Of a stretch of DNA of 64,000 nt, positions 25,893 to 35,791 are shown one piece after another. The notes beneath the pieces are model-generated. The model ran no database searches, was not told the origin of the DNA, and saw nothing but the letters and a program-made list of their open reading frames with translations. How positions within the stretch are numbered: position 1 is the stretch's first letter; each line of letters starts with the position of its first letter. This DNA comes from Arthrobacter pascens (GTDB lineage Bacteria; Actinomycetota; Actinomycetes; Actinomycetales; Micrococcaceae): assembly GCF_017052465.1 (NCBI RefSeq), contig NZ_JAFHKT010000152.1, positions 124,001 to 188,000 on the forward strand, written 5' to 3'. The position numbers were made by a program, and so were the translations under genes.

Positions 25893-26945
25893 TCACGCGT
25901 CTGCGGGCCGGTCCTGGATGACTCCGCCGTACCAGTGCTCGATGAGGGACCGGGCGATGGACAGTCTGGTGGAAATGACGATCTCTCCGCTCAGCACGGC
26001 CGCCTGGAGTTCGTCCCGGCTGAACCAGCGCGCACGGGTGACCTCGACGCCGTCGGGCTGTGCGTCGGTGTCATCCGTGACGGCGGTGAAGCCGAGCATG
26101 AGGGAGGCGGGGAATGGCCAGGACTGGGAGCCCAGGTACTGGCACGCCTTCACCCGCACGCCCACTTCCTCGTGGATTTCGCGGACCACCGCCTGCTCAA
26201 GGGCCTCTCCCGGTTCCACGAATCCCGCCAGCGTGGAGTAATTCTTGGCATCGAGGGGCCCTCCGCCGCCGAGCAGCAGGCGGCCGTCCGGGCCCACCAC
26301 GGTGACGATGATCGCGGGATCGGTGCGGGGATAGTGCTCGGAGTTGTCAGCCGGACAGCGCCTGACCCAGCCGCCCGCCTCGACGTTGGTGGGAGTACCG
26401 CATCTAGGGCAATGCGTATGGGAGGCATGCCAGTTGGAAATGGCGCTGGCCTCGACAAAGAGGGCCGTGTGGGTGGCGTCCAGCCGGGCGGCGACGTCCC
26501 GGAAGCCTTCCCACGAGGCATCCGCGGGCAGTCCCGCGGTGCCGGGATCCACCGGTGCGGGCAGGATGAAAAGAAGGATCCTGGTTCCCTCCGGCAGCGC
26601 GCTGGAACTGAGGGCTGCCCCGAGGTAGACGACGAGCGAGGGCCCCGAGTCCACGTCCCGAAGCCGTCCCCGCAGCTGCGTGGCATCCGCCAGCACCAGT
26701 GCATCGTCATGGACAAGGGCCTGCCGGCCGGAGAGCACCATGGCTTTTGCCTGGCCCGATGCCAGCAGTTCGTCGACAAGGCCCGGTTTCATCCGCTCCA
26801 CGGACCCGCGGTTCACGAGGGCGGGATGCACGGGAAGTACGGTGTCGAACAAGTGATTCGCGGGGAGATCACCCGCTGGCAGGTGATTTTGCCGCGCCTT
26901 GCCGGATGGCTGAATAACAGGCGCAGCGGCCTCCGCATGACTCAT
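25893..26945 (-). CDS. nudC: NAD(+) diphosphatase, NudC-type Nudix hydrolase
   Basis: 350 residues. A central zinc-ribbon remnant (HCPRCG ... RRCPADN) precedes the Nudix box GFVEPGEALE...REIHEEVG and the NudC motif, here SQSWPFPAS where the consensus has SQPWPFPxS. It hydrolyses NADH to NMNH and AMP and can remove NAD caps from RNA. Only three cysteines of the usual four-Cys zinc site are visible. ATG 26945 follows a TACGGT box by 6 nt. It is 96 nt upstream of uvrD2 on the same strand. Confidence 0.92.
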   Translation of the reverse strand: MSHAEAAAPVIQPSGKARQNHLPAGDLPANHLFDTVLPVHPALVNRGSVERMKPGLVDELLASGQAKAMVLSGRQALVHDDALVLADATQLRGRLRDVDSGPSLVVYLGAALSSSALPEGTRILLFILPAPVDPGTAGLPADASWEGFRDVAARLDATHTALFVEASAISNWHASHTHCPRCGTPTNVEAGGWVRRCPADNSEHYPRTDPAIIVTVVGPDGRLLLGGGGPLDAKNYSTLAGFVEPGEALEQAVVREIHEEVGVRVKACQYLGSQSWPFPASLMLGFTAVTDDTDAQPDGVEVTRARWFSRDELQAAVLSGEIVISTRLSIARSLIEHWYGGVIQDRPADA

Positions 26946-26951
26946 GTATCC

Positions 26952-26957
26952 ACCGTA
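26952..26957 (-). promoter_or_regulatory. -10 box TACGGT of nudC
   Basis: Minus-strand TACGGT, 6 nt, ATG; no Shine-Dalgarno. Confidence 0.5.
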
Positions 26958-27086
26958 CTGACTCGGGGTGACAATTCACATTTCCCCAGGCGGTTTTGGA
27001 GGACCCCACCTGCTCCGGAACGCTGTTATTTCCGCCGGATCTCAAGACTCGCCGGGACACATCGTTGTCTTGGACGCGAGTCAATC

Positions 27087-27092
27087 TACCGT
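27087..27092 (+). promoter_or_regulatory. -10 box TACCGT of the phosphotransferase gene
   Basis: TACCGT, 6 nt, GTG 27099. Divergent from the nudC box in a 153-nt gap. Confidence 0.45.
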
Positions 27093-27098
27093 GGAAGC

Positions 27099-28412
27099 GT
27101 GAGAAGAGAACCGATCGAACTGGCAGCTGTGGCAACCGCGGCAGTCCCCGGACTGAGCCCGACCGCAGTGAGTTCCGCCCCGGACGACCCCGCGGACTTC
27201 GACTCGGCACTCCTCCTCGACTCCGAAGGCAAGCGCTGGCGGGTGCGCTCGCCCCGGCATGCAGAAGCCAGCACCCGGCTTGAGACGGAATTCCTGGTGC
27301 TCCGTGCTTTCGCCCCGGCCATCCGGGCGGAACTGCCTTTTCTGATGCCTACCGTGGCCGGAACGGTCCGGCAGGAGAACCTGACAACGTTCGTGTATTC
27401 CCACCTGAACGGCGCCACGCGCACGGTCGAGGAGCTCACCTCAGGCTCGCAGGAGCTCGCCAAGGAGATCGGCACCGCGCTGGCTGCCATCCATGACCTT
27501 CCGCGTGCGCTGGTCAGCAATGCGGACCTGCCCAGTTACACGCCGAATGAGTTCAGGCAGCGCAGGCTCAATGAACTCGACATGGCGGCAACCACAGGAA
27601 AAATCCCGCCGCTGCTGCTCCGCCGTTGGGAACACGCCATGGAAGACGTCTCGCTGTGGCGTTTCAACCCCTGTGTGGTCCACGGCGACCTTCACGAGGA
27701 CAACCTGCTGGTCGAGGAGGACCGGGTCACTGCCGTCACCGGCTGGACGGACCTCCGGATCGGCGATCCCGCCGACGACCTTGCGTGGCTCGTCGCCTCC
27801 AACGAGCAGGACTTCGTGGATGCGGTGGTGCGCCACTACAGGGAGCAGCGACGGGACGCCCCGGACATCCACCTGCTCCGGCGGGCGGCTCTCTCGGCGG
27901 AATTCGCCCTGGCCCAATACCTCGTCAAGGGGATCGCGGCTGACGACCGCGGCATGATCGCCGAAGCGGAGTCCATGCTCAACACCCTGGCGGACGACAT
28001 CGCCGAGCACGGCGGACAGCCGATTAGCGTGGAGCCCCTGCCGCAGCCGTCGGCGCCGCCCGCGCCGACAGGTCCCGCCGCGTTCCCTGCCGGGCAGGGG
28101 GCTGACGGGCCGGCAGCAGCTCGACCCGGCGCAGTCTCCGTCGAACCCATCCCGGATCCGGCTCCAGCCGACGCCGCCGCCAATGATTTCGCCGCCACCG
28201 ATGTCTCCCAGCAGGTGCCCGCGGTGCATGTCACGCCCATTCCCGTCGAGGAACCCGGCCAGCAGAGCACGGACAGCCCGGCTGGGCCCAACAACGCAGC
28301 CGATTCTGACAACGCGGCAGCGCCAGACAGCACGGCAGTGCACCGGCCCGCGCTTTCGGCGGACGACACGTCCACCACGGCGCTCACGATCGTCGACTCC
28401 AAGGCCAACTGA
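27099..28412 (+). CDS. Aminoglycoside/macrolide phosphotransferase-like protein with Pro/Ala-rich tail
   Basis: 437 residues. Residues ~20-305 are an APH-fold kinase: HGDLHEDNLLVEEDRV holds the Brenner catalytic loop, followed by GWTDLRIGDPADDLAWL, where the metal-binding D is in the TDLRIGDP stretch. The last ~120 residues are low-complexity Pro/Ala/Asp with repeated VEP-P segments. The natural substrate is unknown; a resistance role cannot be claimed from sequence. GTG 27099 gives a product starting MRREPIELAAVATAAV. The much longer upstream frame is antisense to nudC and not coding. Confidence 0.8.
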   Translation: MRREPIELAAVATAAVPGLSPTAVSSAPDDPADFDSALLLDSEGKRWRVRSPRHAEASTRLETEFLVLRAFAPAIRAELPFLMPTVAGTVRQENLTTFVYSHLNGATRTVEELTSGSQELAKEIGTALAAIHDLPRALVSNADLPSYTPNEFRQRRLNELDMAATTGKIPPLLLRRWEHAMEDVSLWRFNPCVVHGDLHEDNLLVEEDRVTAVTGWTDLRIGDPADDLAWLVASNEQDFVDAVVRHYREQRRDAPDIHLLRRAALSAEFALAQYLVKGIAADDRGMIAEAESMLNTLADDIAEHGGQPISVEPLPQPSAPPAPTGPAAFPAGQGADGPAAARPGAVSVEPIPDPAPADAAANDFAATDVSQQVPAVHVTPIPVEEPGQQSTDSPAGPNNAADSDNAAAPDSTAVHRPALSADDTSTTALTIVDSKAN

Positions 28413-28413
28413 G

Positions 28414-28444
28414 CGGCAGTGCCGGGCTGGGCCCGGCACTGCCG
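28414..28444. terminator. Shared terminator between phosphotransferase and adnB
   Basis: A perfect 14-bp stem, CGGCAGTGCCGGGC (28414-28427) with its complement (28431-28444), loop TGG, between convergent genes. Confidence 0.8.
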
Positions 28445-28476
28445 TCTCCGGAGTACCCGCCGGTGGCCTGCCCCTC

Positions 28477-31400
28477 CTACCCCTCCGGATCGGCGAGGGC
28501 GGCGGCCACGATGGACTCAAGTTCTTCGCCGGATGCGAGGTCGTGCGGGCGCACCACTTGGTTGTCAGCCACGTAGTAGAAGGCGGCCCGAACGGCGTCA
28601 ACGGGAACGTCCTTGAGCCTGGCCCAGGCAAGCCGATATACCGCGAGCTGGACGCTCTTGGTTTTCAGCTGCCCCGCCGAGGGCCGGCGCCCGGTCTTCC
28701 AGTCAACGAGATCCCAGCCGCCGTCGGCGTCCCGGAACACGGCGTCGATGCGGCCGCGGACCACGACGTCGCCGATCCGGGTTTCGACAGGCACTTCGAC
28801 GTGGGCTGGCGACCGGTGCGCCCATGCGGATTCCTTGAACGTGGCAACCATGTCCTCAAGGCCGTATGCCTCGTCAATATGGTCATCGGATCCCGGGGCT
28901 TCATCGATGTCCAGCATGCCGGACGTCCCGAAGTACTCTTCCACCCACGCGTGGAATGCCGTGCCTTTCCGGGCGGACATTCCGGGTTCCCGGGGGACGG
29001 GACGCCTGAGCCGCTGCAGTACTCCTGCGGGGTCCTCGTCAAGGGCAACCAGCGTGGAAGCGGAAATGTGTCCCGGCAGGTGCACGTCGCGGCTGCTTGC
29101 CCGGCGGGCGCGCCGCTCGAGCAGCAGGGCGGCCTCCCGCGACCAGTCAGCAGCCAGCGGCCGGAGTTCACGGCTGTTGCCGCCCGCAGCCTCCGCAGCG
29201 GCTGCGCCCTGGACCGTCTGGGAACGCTGGAGGGCAATTTCCTGCAGCAGGCGGGAGGCGGCGCGGTCCATTGCGGTGCGCCGTCCCGGGACTAGCCGGA
29301 GCCGCGTCCCCGTTCGGGGGTCAACGGGCCCCTCCAGGGGATCGTACGGCCAGGTGGCCACTTCCAGGTCGCGGGTCAGGGGGCTTTCCTGCGGCAGCGA
29401 GGCTTCGTCCACGGAGTCGGGATGGATTTCCGCCGCGGTGCCGCCTGCCGTTATTGCACCTGCCGTTTCGCCAATGCCCGCCAGGGGCGCAAGCTCGGCA
29501 AGGAAAGGCGACATCTCGGCCATTCCCCCGCGGGCACCGACCCAGGCAGCGCTGGAAATCCACAGCACGTGCTTTGCCCTCGTGTACGCCACGTAGGCGA
29601 GCCGCCGCTCTTCAGCTTCCCCGTGTGCCTGCACGGCCGCCTTGAAGTCCTTCTCGGCGTCGAGCCACCCCTTTTGGTCCGGCTGGTCCAGATCCCACTG
29701 GGGAAGGTCAGCGCGGTCCCCGCGGAGCGGCCAGGGCAAGGCAGCCGAACCGCTGCTCCACCGGGAGTCACGGCTGCTGGGGAAAGCCCCGGAATTCAGG
29801 CCCGGCACGAATACGACATCCCACTCAAGTCCCTTGGAGGCGTGGACGGTGAGCAGCTGGACGGCTTCATGGTTGACGTCGGACGGCGGTACATCGAGGC
29901 CGCCCTCTTCTGCTGCCGCCGCTTCAAGCCAGGACAGGAAGGCGAGGATATCCACGCGGTGCGAGGTCTGCAGGAAGCCCGCGGCGGCGTCCTGGAACGC
30001 GTCAAGGTTCCGCCTGGCCTGGTGGATGCTGAGTCCGGGCCGGGCAGCGACCTCAATGTCCAGCAGCATGGCGCGTTCCACCTCGCCGAGGAGCGTGGTG
30101 AGGTCGTCCCCGATGAGCGCGCGCAGGTGCCGCAGCTCGGTGGCCAGCCTGTGCAGGCGTTCCAGGGCCGCCGCCGTCAGGCTTCGCCCCTGCGCGGACG
30201 TCCAGCCGTCCCTGGGCAACCAGTCCAGGGCTTCGACGAGGCTCGAAGCGTCTGTCAGGTCCCCCTCGATGACGACGTCATCGGAGGACCCTGGCTCCTC
30301 GTCCGCGATGGCAGCATCGGCCGCATTTTGGCCGCGCCGGCGCGCGAGATAGGACGCCCAGTCACGGAACGCCATGAGGTCTGCGGGGCCGATCCGCCAT
30401 CTGGCGCCGGCCAGCAGCCGCATCAGGGAGTCTGACCGTGCAGGATCGGCGAGGACACGCAGTGTCGAGACGAGGTCGACGATTTCCGGAGTGTCCAGCA
30501 GGCCGCCGAGTCCCACGATTTCGTAGGGGATCCCGTTGGCGTCGAATTCCTTGCGGATGCACTCGAACTGGGCCCGCCGGCGGCACAGCACCGCCATGGC
30601 AGGCGGGACGGGCGCGGCGGCGGACTGCTTTTCGAAATCGGTCACCCGGAACTTCAGGAGGTCCCGGGCAATCGCTGCCGCTTCGTTTTCATCGGTGTCG
30701 AACCGTCCCATCACCACCCGCCCTTGGGATGCGGCCGGGCTGGGCTGTAGCGGCGGAACCTCGACGGCGGCCGCCGACGTCCGCTGGCCGGCGGGTCCTG
30801 CCGCCGCGGCCGCGGCGCTCAACGGCGCTGAAATGACGTTGGCCGCCGCGAGAATGTTGCGCCCGTTCCGCCACGCAGTGGTCAGGTAGGACACGGGGGC
30901 CGGGCTGAACCGGGCGCCGGCTCCTGATGCCTGCCCCGCGACTTTGACGGGGAATTCGCTGACGAAGTGGAACAGCTGGCCGGCCGACGCGCCGCGGAAT
31001 CCGTAGATGGACTGGTTGGGGTCCCCCACGGCAGTGACAGCATGCCCGTCGCCGAAGAGCCGCGAGAAGAGGACCAGTTGCGCGTGCGACGTGTCCTGGA
31101 ACTCGTCCAGCAGCACCACCCTGTACCGTTGCCGTTCCATGTCGGCGGCAAGCGGGACCTCCCGGGACACTTTCGCGGCCAGGGCGACGAGGTCGCCGAA
31201 GTCCAGTGCGCCCCGCGCCCTCTTGGCCTCGGAGTACCGGCCCACGAGGTCGGCCACGCTGGCCCTCGTCCGCAGCATCGCGCCGAGCTCGGCGGCGGCC
31301 TGGGTGGGGTTTTTCTTCGCGCCGTCAAGGTACGGCAGGCCTTCAAAGCCGGCAAGCCGCTCCATCAGCCAGTCGTGGACCTCGGCCGGTTCCCGGAGGT

Positions 31401-32004
31401 GCTCCGCGCATTCGCCCGCGAGCTGGATGACGGCTTTGACGAGCGTGGACTTGGCCACCCGGAAGTGGGAGTATTCGCCGTCGAACGATTCGACGACTTC
31501 GCTCGCCAGCTGCCAGGCCTGGGCCCCGCCCAGCAGAACGACGTCGCGCTCGATGCCCAGCCGGAGGCCGTAGTCGGACACGATGCCGCTGGCAAAGGAG
31601 TGGTAGGTGGACACCTTCGGTTCCAGGGCGTCCGTGCTGAGGATCCCGGCCGGAAAGACCGAGTGGCCCGTGTCGGCTGCCGCGATCCGCTGCAGCGAAC
31701 CAAGCTTGGCCCGGATGCGGCTCGCCAATTCGCCGGCGGCCTTCCGGGTAAAGGTGACGCCGAGGACTTCCTCGGGTTTGACCCAGCCATTGGCGACCAG
31801 CCAGACAACACGGTCCGCCATGGTGGCGGTCTTGCCCGACCCGGCACCGGCAATCACCAGCCGCGGGGTCAGCGGCGAGGAGATGATGGCCGACTGTTCC
31901 GCCGTGGGCAGGTTCTTCTCCCCCAGCAGGCCCGAGAGCTCCTCCGGGCTGAACCTGGGGACGGGGAGTTCGGGGAGGACAGGGAGTTCGGGGAGGGCGC
32001 TCAT
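28477..32004 (-). CDS. adnB: Helicase-nuclease subunit AdnB
   Basis: 1175 residues. Superfamily 1A motor with Walker A AGAGSGKT (about 52-59), motif II VVLLDEFQDTSHAQL, GDPNQSIYGFRGAS and LLTVHASKGLEWDVVFVPG, then a C-terminal RecB-like nuclease with GRIDAVF and LVDWKTG (about 1085-1105) supplying the catalytic D-(D/E)xK residues. With AdnA it resects DNA double-strand ends, replacing RecBCD/AddAB. Its ATG overlaps the adnA stop by 4 nt. Assigned AdnB because its motor is intact and it follows the degenerate partner, as in mycobacteria (Rv3201c). Confidence 0.92.
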   Translation of the reverse strand: MSALPELPVLPELPVPRFSPEELSGLLGEKNLPTAEQSAIISSPLTPRLVIAGAGSGKTATMADRVVWLVANGWVKPEEVLGVTFTRKAAGELASRIRAKLGSLQRIAAADTGHSVFPAGILSTDALEPKVSTYHSFASGIVSDYGLRLGIERDVVLLGGAQAWQLASEVVESFDGEYSHFRVAKSTLVKAVIQLAGECAEHLREPAEVHDWLMERLAGFEGLPYLDGAKKNPTQAAAELGAMLRTRASVADLVGRYSEAKRARGALDFGDLVALAAKVSREVPLAADMERQRYRVVLLDEFQDTSHAQLVLFSRLFGDGHAVTAVGDPNQSIYGFRGASAGQLFHFVSEFPVKVAGQASGAGARFSPAPVSYLTTAWRNGRNILAAANVISAPLSAAAAAAGPAGQRTSAAAVEVPPLQPSPAASQGRVVMGRFDTDENEAAAIARDLLKFRVTDFEKQSAAAPVPPAMAVLCRRRAQFECIRKEFDANGIPYEIVGLGGLLDTPEIVDLVSTLRVLADPARSDSLMRLLAGARWRIGPADLMAFRDWASYLARRRGQNAADAAIADEEPGSSDDVVIEGDLTDASSLVEALDWLPRDGWTSAQGRSLTAAALERLHRLATELRHLRALIGDDLTTLLGEVERAMLLDIEVAARPGLSIHQARRNLDAFQDAAAGFLQTSHRVDILAFLSWLEAAAAEEGGLDVPPSDVNHEAVQLLTVHASKGLEWDVVFVPGLNSGAFPSSRDSRWSSGSAALPWPLRGDRADLPQWDLDQPDQKGWLDAEKDFKAAVQAHGEAEERRLAYVAYTRAKHVLWISSAAWVGARGGMAEMSPFLAELAPLAGIGETAGAITAGGTAAEIHPDSVDEASLPQESPLTRDLEVATWPYDPLEGPVDPRTGTRLRLVPGRRTAMDRAASRLLQEIALQRSQTVQGAAAAEAAGGNSRELRPLAADWSREAALLLERRARRASSRDVHLPGHISASTLVALDEDPAGVLQRLRRPVPREPGMSARKGTAFHAWVEEYFGTSGMLDIDEAPGSDDHIDEAYGLEDMVATFKESAWAHRSPAHVEVPVETRIGDVVVRGRIDAVFRDADGGWDLVDWKTGRRPSAGQLKTKSVQLAVYRLAWARLKDVPVDAVRAAFYYVADNQVVRPHDLASGEELESIVAAALADPEG

Positions 32005-35000
32005 TCTGTGACCTGCTTTCCCCGGGCACAGAGGGGGCAGACTTCCGGAAGCCTGCAGCCGTGGCCGCCGAAGCCGCCCTTTGAGGGATCGTGCCGTGCT
32101 TCGAATTCACGTCCGGACATGACGTCCGCGGCCTCCGTCACCATGTCCATCGCCCAGTTGTCCCCGGGGTCCAGCGGATCCTGGTGCTGGACCCCGGGGC
32201 TCTTCGCCGTGGTGCCCAGCTGCGCCAGCACGGCCCCTCCCGGCTGGGCGCCGGGAGGAATATCCGGACCGTCGAATCCCCCCGCCAGGACCGCCGCCTG
32301 ATAGGCGCCGAGCTGCGGGTGCCGGCCGAGCTCGGCTTTCCCCGGCTGCCGCTTGCCGGTTTTGAGGTCAACGATCACCAGCCGCCCCTGGGAGTCGATT
32401 TCCAGCCGGTCCACCTGGCCGCGCAGTACGGCGGAACGGGCTTCCTGGTCAGGGTCAGGCCCGTCCGCGGCCCGGGTCAGCTGCACCTCGAAGTCCTGCT
32501 CCACACCGGCCAGCCGCCGGCCTTCGCTGCGCATCACCAGGATGTACTGCGCAAGTTTGCGCACCATCGATTCAGCACGCTGGAAGTCCAGTTTTCCTTC
32601 CCAGTTGTCCTTCATGCCCAGGGCGGGCCAGCGCCGGACGAGCTCGGCGAGGTATTCGGCTCCCGAACCGTCCGGAATGTCCTGGGCGATGGAGTGCACC
32701 AGCGTGCCCAGGCTCCTGGAGAAGTCGGTGGCTGCCTCGCCGCCGGCAGCCTGGATGAACCAGTCCAATGGCGATTTCTGGACGGACTCCACCTTCGAGG
32801 GCGACACGTAGACGGTGCCGCCAGGCGGCACAATATGCTCCTCGGACGTCAGGGGCGCCAGCCCCCACCAGGTATGGGGGTGTGCCCCGGGAACCGGAGG
32901 ATCTGCGGTTGCGAGGCGTGCGAGGACCCTAACGGCCTCGTCAGACTCCGCAGGAAACCTTCCGTCAAGCTGGGCGTACTGGCGGAGTTCCGCCACCAGT
33001 GCCCGGAGCGTCAGTGGCCGCTCCACGGAGGTGAATCCCCTCCCGTCCTGGTCCGGCCGCAGCGGAGCGACGTAGTCCAGGAACGAGGACGGCTGTTCAT
33101 CCTCCGAGGCCACGGCAGTGCAAATCAGGATTTCCCTGGCGCGTGACACCGCCGTCGAGAAACTCCGGAGTTCGTCGTACCTGATCTCGCGGAGCCTGCT
33201 CAGCGGGTCGAGCTGGAGCGCGTACTCCACGCCATGTTCCACGGCGTCGGCAAACAGTGTGCTGCCCAGCAGCTCGCCGCGCAGCCGGGTATTCGGCCAG
33301 ACGCCTTCCTGAAGTCCTGCCACGATGACCACCGGCCACTCCCTCCCGGCAGCGCTGGCAGGTGTCATCAGTTCCACGGCGTCATCGACCTGCGCACGCG
33401 CCGCCAGGGTGTCCATTGGCAACTCCTGGCTGAGCAAGTACTCAAGGAACTGCACCGGACCGGAACCCGGCATCTGGTCGACGTAGCGTTCGGCCGTGTG
33501 GAACAGCGCCATCATGGCGTCCAGGTCGCGGTCCGCCCTCGCGCCCACGAGCCCCCCGGACAGTGCAGCCGCCGTCCAGGACCCTGCCAGGCCGGTGGAA
33601 CTCCACAGCGCCCACAGCACGGTTTCGGCGTTCGCACCGGCTTCGGCTGCTGCACGGCGCCCCGCGTCGATCATCCTCGCGACACGGCGGGCCGACCGGC
33701 CCTCGATGCCCAGGGAAGCGAGCGCGCCGGGCTCGGTGAGAGCCTCCACCAGCAGGGAGTCGCTGGAGCGTCCGCCGCCGCCGAGGATTTCCTCCCGGCG
33801 CAGCGACTGGCGGAGCCTGCGGAGTTCCAGGGAGGTGGCTCCACCGATCCGCGAGGTCAACAGCGATACCGCCGATTCCGGCGTCAACAGGTCAGGGTCA
33901 AGGGCCACGGCGAAGGCATCGAGCAGCGGGCGCACAGCTACTTCGTCCCGGACCGCGGACTCCGCCACGGGAATCCGCACCGGAATGCCCTGGCCGGACA
34001 GATAGCGTTGGAGCTGGCTGAGCTGGCCGCCGTTGCGGACAATCACAGCCATGTCCCCGAGTTCGCGGCCATCGTTAATCTGGGCTTCGAGGATCCGTTG
34101 GGCCACGTACCGCAGCTCGTGAACCGCGGAGGGCAACAGGTGCGCCTCGACAGTTCCTCCGGTGCTCCGGCGTGCATGCCCAGCCGGTTCCCCGCCAGGG
34201 CGCTGGCCGGTGTCGGGTGCATCGAGACGCCGCGCCAGCTGTCCGCCCGCGCGCAGGGCGATCCGGCTGGCCACACCCATCCAGGCCTGCGCCACCGCCG
34301 GCTGGTGCCGGTGTGAATACCGCAGCGGCCGTTCCACAACTCCGCCGCTGTCACCGCCCGCCAGCAGGCGCGGCAGCTCTGCCACAAGGTCCGGCCGCGC
34401 GCCCCTGAACCCCTGGACGACGGTGTCCGGGGAGGATGTGACAAAAACCTCTTTGCCGCCGGCAATGTCAGCCAACAGCTCAAAGACCGCAGGATTGGCT
34501 TCATGAATATCGTCGACAAGGATCAACTGGAGGCGTTCCCGCTCCGCCGCCAGGAAATCGGTTGAATCCTGGAACAGCTGCCGCGCAGCCGTGATGATGC
34601 CGGCCGGATCAAAGGCTTCAGGCATGCGGAGGTCCAGGACATCGCGGTATTCGGCATACAGGGCAGCGGCTGCGATCCAGTCCGGCCGGCCGCACTCATG
34701 CCCGAGGCGTTCCAGGTCCTGCGGCGTTCGTCCGGATTCGATGATGCGGTCAAACAGCTGCCGGACTTCCTGCCGGAAACCGCGGGTGGACAGGGCGGCG
34801 TTCAGGTCTGCCGGCCAGGGCAGTCCCAGCCCCGGGAGGGCGTGGCCGTCCAGCAACTCCTTGATGATGAGGTCCTGTTCCGGGCCGGACAGCAGGCGCG
34901 GCGCACGAGGCAGCGGCAAGATCCCCTCAGCCTTGGCGCGCCGGATCAGATCGAAGGCGTAGGACGCCCAGGTCCGCGCGGGAGTGGTACTCAGGCTTCG

Positions 35001-35372
35001 GTTCAGCCGTGCCGTGAAGCGGTCACGCAGGGTGTCCGCGGCCAGCCTGCCCGGGGCAAGGATCAGGATCCGCTCCGGGTCCGCGGCATTCATCTCCACG
35101 CGCCGGACTGCCGCTTCGATGAGGACGGTCGACTTGCCCGTGCCCGGCGCTCCGGGGACCAGCACGGGACCAGAGCCTTGCGGTACTTCCACCGCCGCGA
35201 CCTGGTCTTCGGAAAGCACAGGAACGGCGCTGTGGACCTGGCGCGGCGGCAAGAGGCGGAGACCGGCGCCGGCGAGCGGCTGGGATGCTGCGTAGGACTC
35301 CCGGTGCTCCGTTGCCCCGGGAAACGGCGCGTCTGGGAACAGCTCGGCGGGCTGCTGGATAGTTGCGGTCAC
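32001..35372 (-). CDS. adnA: Helicase-nuclease subunit AdnA
   Basis: 1123 residues. The Walker A is GAPGTGKST (about 74-82), but motif II reads LVDDIHEANP in place of DEFQD, a degenerate motor as known for AdnA. The C-terminal nuclease shows GQVDRLEI and VIVDLKTGKR. The extreme C-terminus has three cysteines (GCRLPEVCPLC), C-X5-C-X2-C, reminiscent of the Fe-S cluster of AddB-type nucleases, though the fourth ligand is not evident. GTG start overlaps the alkyltransferase-like stop by 4 nt. Confidence 0.92.
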   Translation of the reverse strand: MTATIQQPAELFPDAPFPGATEHRESYAASQPLAGAGLRLLPPRQVHSAVPVLSEDQVAAVEVPQGSGPVLVPGAPGTGKSTVLIEAAVRRVEMNAADPERILILAPGRLAADTLRDRFTARLNRSLSTTPARTWASYAFDLIRRAKAEGILPLPRAPRLLSGPEQDLIIKELLDGHALPGLGLPWPADLNAALSTRGFRQEVRQLFDRIIESGRTPQDLERLGHECGRPDWIAAAALYAEYRDVLDLRMPEAFDPAGIITAARQLFQDSTDFLAAERERLQLILVDDIHEANPAVFELLADIAGGKEVFVTSSPDTVVQGFRGARPDLVAELPRLLAGGDSGGVVERPLRYSHRHQPAVAQAWMGVASRIALRAGGQLARRLDAPDTGQRPGGEPAGHARRSTGGTVEAHLLPSAVHELRYVAQRILEAQINDGRELGDMAVIVRNGGQLSQLQRYLSGQGIPVRIPVAESAVRDEVAVRPLLDAFAVALDPDLLTPESAVSLLTSRIGGATSLELRRLRQSLRREEILGGGGRSSDSLLVEALTEPGALASLGIEGRSARRVARMIDAGRRAAAEAGANAETVLWALWSSTGLAGSWTAAALSGGLVGARADRDLDAMMALFHTAERYVDQMPGSGPVQFLEYLLSQELPMDTLAARAQVDDAVELMTPASAAGREWPVVIVAGLQEGVWPNTRLRGELLGSTLFADAVEHGVEYALQLDPLSRLREIRYDELRSFSTAVSRAREILICTAVASEDEQPSSFLDYVAPLRPDQDGRGFTSVERPLTLRALVAELRQYAQLDGRFPAESDEAVRVLARLATADPPVPGAHPHTWWGLAPLTSEEHIVPPGGTVYVSPSKVESVQKSPLDWFIQAAGGEAATDFSRSLGTLVHSIAQDIPDGSGAEYLAELVRRWPALGMKDNWEGKLDFQRAESMVRKLAQYILVMRSEGRRLAGVEQDFEVQLTRAADGPDPDQEARSAVLRGQVDRLEIDSQGRLVIVDLKTGKRQPGKAELGRHPQLGAYQAAVLAGGFDGPDIPPGAQPGGAVLAQLGTTAKSPGVQHQDPLDPGDNWAMDMVTEAADVMSGREFEARHDPSKGGFGGHGCRLPEVCPLCARGKQVTE

Positions 35373-35785
35373 TCAGACATTCCATCATTTGCCGCTGACA
35401 ATTTACGCAGCGACGCTTCCAGCCGTTCGGCGATGGCGTCCAAGGTGTCGAAGTCGGCGTCGGACGGCGCCCACCGGGCGGCCGCCAGGTCAACGCGCCA
35501 GCGGCCCTCGCCTGTCCTGGCAAAGCGCTGGAAGTCACCTCGCAGCGGTGTGCCCTCCTGCACGTAGTACTGCAGTGCTTCAGCTTCCAAGCCCTCCGGG
35601 GCCTGGCCGTTTGCCCTGAGCACGCGCCACCAGGGCACTCCGCTGCCATAGTGGCTCATGACCGAACCCACTTGCCGCGGACCCCCGGACCCGATCAGTT
35701 CTGCGACATCCCCATAGGCGACGGCCGAGCCAGCCGGTATGAGTTCCACCACAGCCAACACCGCCTCGACATACTCCGTCCGCAT
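35369..35785 (-). CDS. Alkyltransferase-like protein (MGMT DNA-binding domain, no active cysteine)
   Basis: 138 residues, the DNA-binding half of O6-methylguanine-DNA methyltransferase. The PCHRV active site is replaced by PWWRVL, so it cannot transfer alkyl groups and belongs to the ATL group that flags O6-alkylguanine for nucleotide excision repair. VAYGDVAELIGSGGPRQVG is the conserved helix-turn-helix and arginine finger region. First gene of a tightly overlapping ATL-adnA-adnB operon (4-nt overlaps), with a leaderless-type promoter. From memory the mycobacterial relative is Rv3204. Confidence 0.92.
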   Translation of the reverse strand: MRTEYVEAVLAVVELIPAGSAVAYGDVAELIGSGGPRQVGSVMSHYGSGVPWWRVLRANGQAPEGLEAEALQYYVQEGTPLRGDFQRFARTGEGRWRVDLAAARWAPSDADFDTLDAIAERLEASLRKLSAANDGMSE

Positions 35786-35791
35786 GGCTTC

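Noticed and set aside
25503..27098. Long open frame upstream of the phosphotransferase gene
   Set aside because: It is antisense to uvrD2 and nudC, whose motifs are unambiguous; the protein has no recognisable domain there and the phosphotransferase N-terminus starts at 27099.
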